51,334 bases of DNA. Origin: a virus. The position numbers and the translations under genes are program-made. The notes below the pieces were generated by a model. It was given only the letters and a program-made list of their open reading frames with translations. It did no database searches and was not told where the DNA came from. The stretch's first letter is position 1. Each line of letters begins with the position of its first letter. Below are positions 50,946 to 51,334 of this stretch, piece by piece. The stretch covers positions 1 to 51,334 of IMG/VR virus record IMGVR_UViG_3300009180_002772; one strand, given 5' to 3'.

Positions 50946-51334
50946 AGCAACTCAAGGTGATTCAATATTCTTTAGAATCCCAAGAGAAAAACTACGCCCC
51001 GCCGGTTTAAATAGACTACTCCGATTAGAAAAATACAACAAGTACAAAGTTGACCTTTTAGCTGAAGCCAAAGCCAAGCAATTTATCCTTCCTCCCGTTG
51101 GAGCTTCTATAACTTTCTTTATACCAGTACCTCCTTCTTGGTCAAAAAAGAAAAAAAAGTTACATCATGGCAGATTTCACCAATCCAAACCTGACATAGA
51201 TAATTTAACCAAAGCCGCATTAGATTCCTTGATGGCAGAAGATAAACAAATAGCTCACCTTGAGATACAGAAAAGATGGGTTGACTTTGAATCAGGGTGG
51301 ATTGAAGTTTTGCACAAAGACTACGAAGATGTTC
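50899..51334 (+). CDS. rusA: RusA-family Holliday junction resolvase (partial)
   Basis: The frame starts with ATG at 50899, overlapping the ribbon-helix-helix gene by 47 bases in a +1 frame, and runs off the right edge after 145 residues. It has the RusA-like N-terminal block ATQGDSIFFRIPREKLRPAG, then a basic loop before QSKPDIDNLTKAALDSL and the acidic AEDKQIAHLEIQK. The acids Asp99, Asp101 and Asp115 line up with the metal-binding Asp70, Asp72 and Asp91 of E. coli RusA. RusA resolves branched DNA so that the concatemer can be packaged. It is expected to work with the exonuclease and the small nucleases in this phage. Confidence 0.85.
   Translation, partial: MQKKIILNITPQTHVRATQGDSIFFRIPREKLRPAGLNRLLRLEKYNKYKVDLLAEAKAKQFILPPVGASITFFIPVPPSWSKKKKKLHHGRFHQSKPDIDNLTKAALDSLMAEDKQIAHLEIQKRWVDFESGWIEVLHKDYEDV

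Noticed and set aside
1-51334. Prophage interpretation with attachment sites
   Set aside because: No integrase, no tRNA and no host flank are visible; the 19-base repeat lies inside the phage gene order and not at its borders.

Overview
This window is part of an AT-rich tailed-phage genome that most likely infects a member of the Bacteroidetes. Three things support that host: promoters of the type TTTG, about 19-21 bases, then TAnnTTTG; translation starts with A-rich leaders and hardly any Shine-Dalgarno sequences; and a primase-helicase with a VirE-N/BT4734-like front end. The structural gene set is podovirus-like, with a portal, a small ejection-type protein, a giant internal-type protein and a propeller-like tail protein in the general style of crAss-like and related Bacteroidetes phages. 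No integrase, tRNA, CRISPR array, transposase or DNA polymerase is visible here, so a temperate lifestyle is not supported. Both ends of the window cut genes.

Layout. Positions 1-40523, all on the minus strand, form the virion block. In transcription order it holds a GroES-like two-lobed protein, three connector/tail proteins, a 1184-residue tail protein, two small-to-medium internal proteins, a 3550-residue giant, a possible small terminase and the large terminase. Next comes an eight-gene sugar and methyl-transfer cassette, then portal, a ferritin-like protein, scaffold, major capsid protein, a 300-residue structural unknown, two small unknowns and a 1704-residue collagen-like tail fibre with a C-terminal S74 chaperone domain. 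Positions 40591-44472 (minus) form the replication block: GroES, an ASCH-like protein, SSB, primase-helicase, a replication initiator with iteron-like repeats, and a small HTH regulator. Positions 44594-45592 (plus) hold a tiny membrane protein and two nucleases. Positions 45684-46587 (minus) hold a secreted protein and a ribbon-helix-helix regulator with two clean operators. Positions 46652-47653 are a gene-free stretch packed with inverted repeats. Positions 47678-51334 (plus) are an early/recombination block: RecB-like exonuclease, small basic proteins, a lysozyme-like protein, a second ribbon-helix-helix protein and RusA.

How it fits together. Divergent promoters near 44.5 kb, and at both edges of the 1-kb gap, would separate early genes (replication, recombination, regulation) from the long late virion transcript. 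The portal gene has its own promoter, and terminators bracket the gene downstream of the capsid gene. The most notable points are a ferritin-like diiron protein placed between portal and scaffold; a glycan cassette with a GDP-mannose 3,5-epimerase-like enzyme inside the virion operon of a phage with an extremely Ser/Thr-rich fibre; a giant internal protein with 24 leucine-rich repeats between two HExxH motifs; a recognisable small phage gene nested in another frame inside that giant; and the palindrome-rich 1-kb gap.
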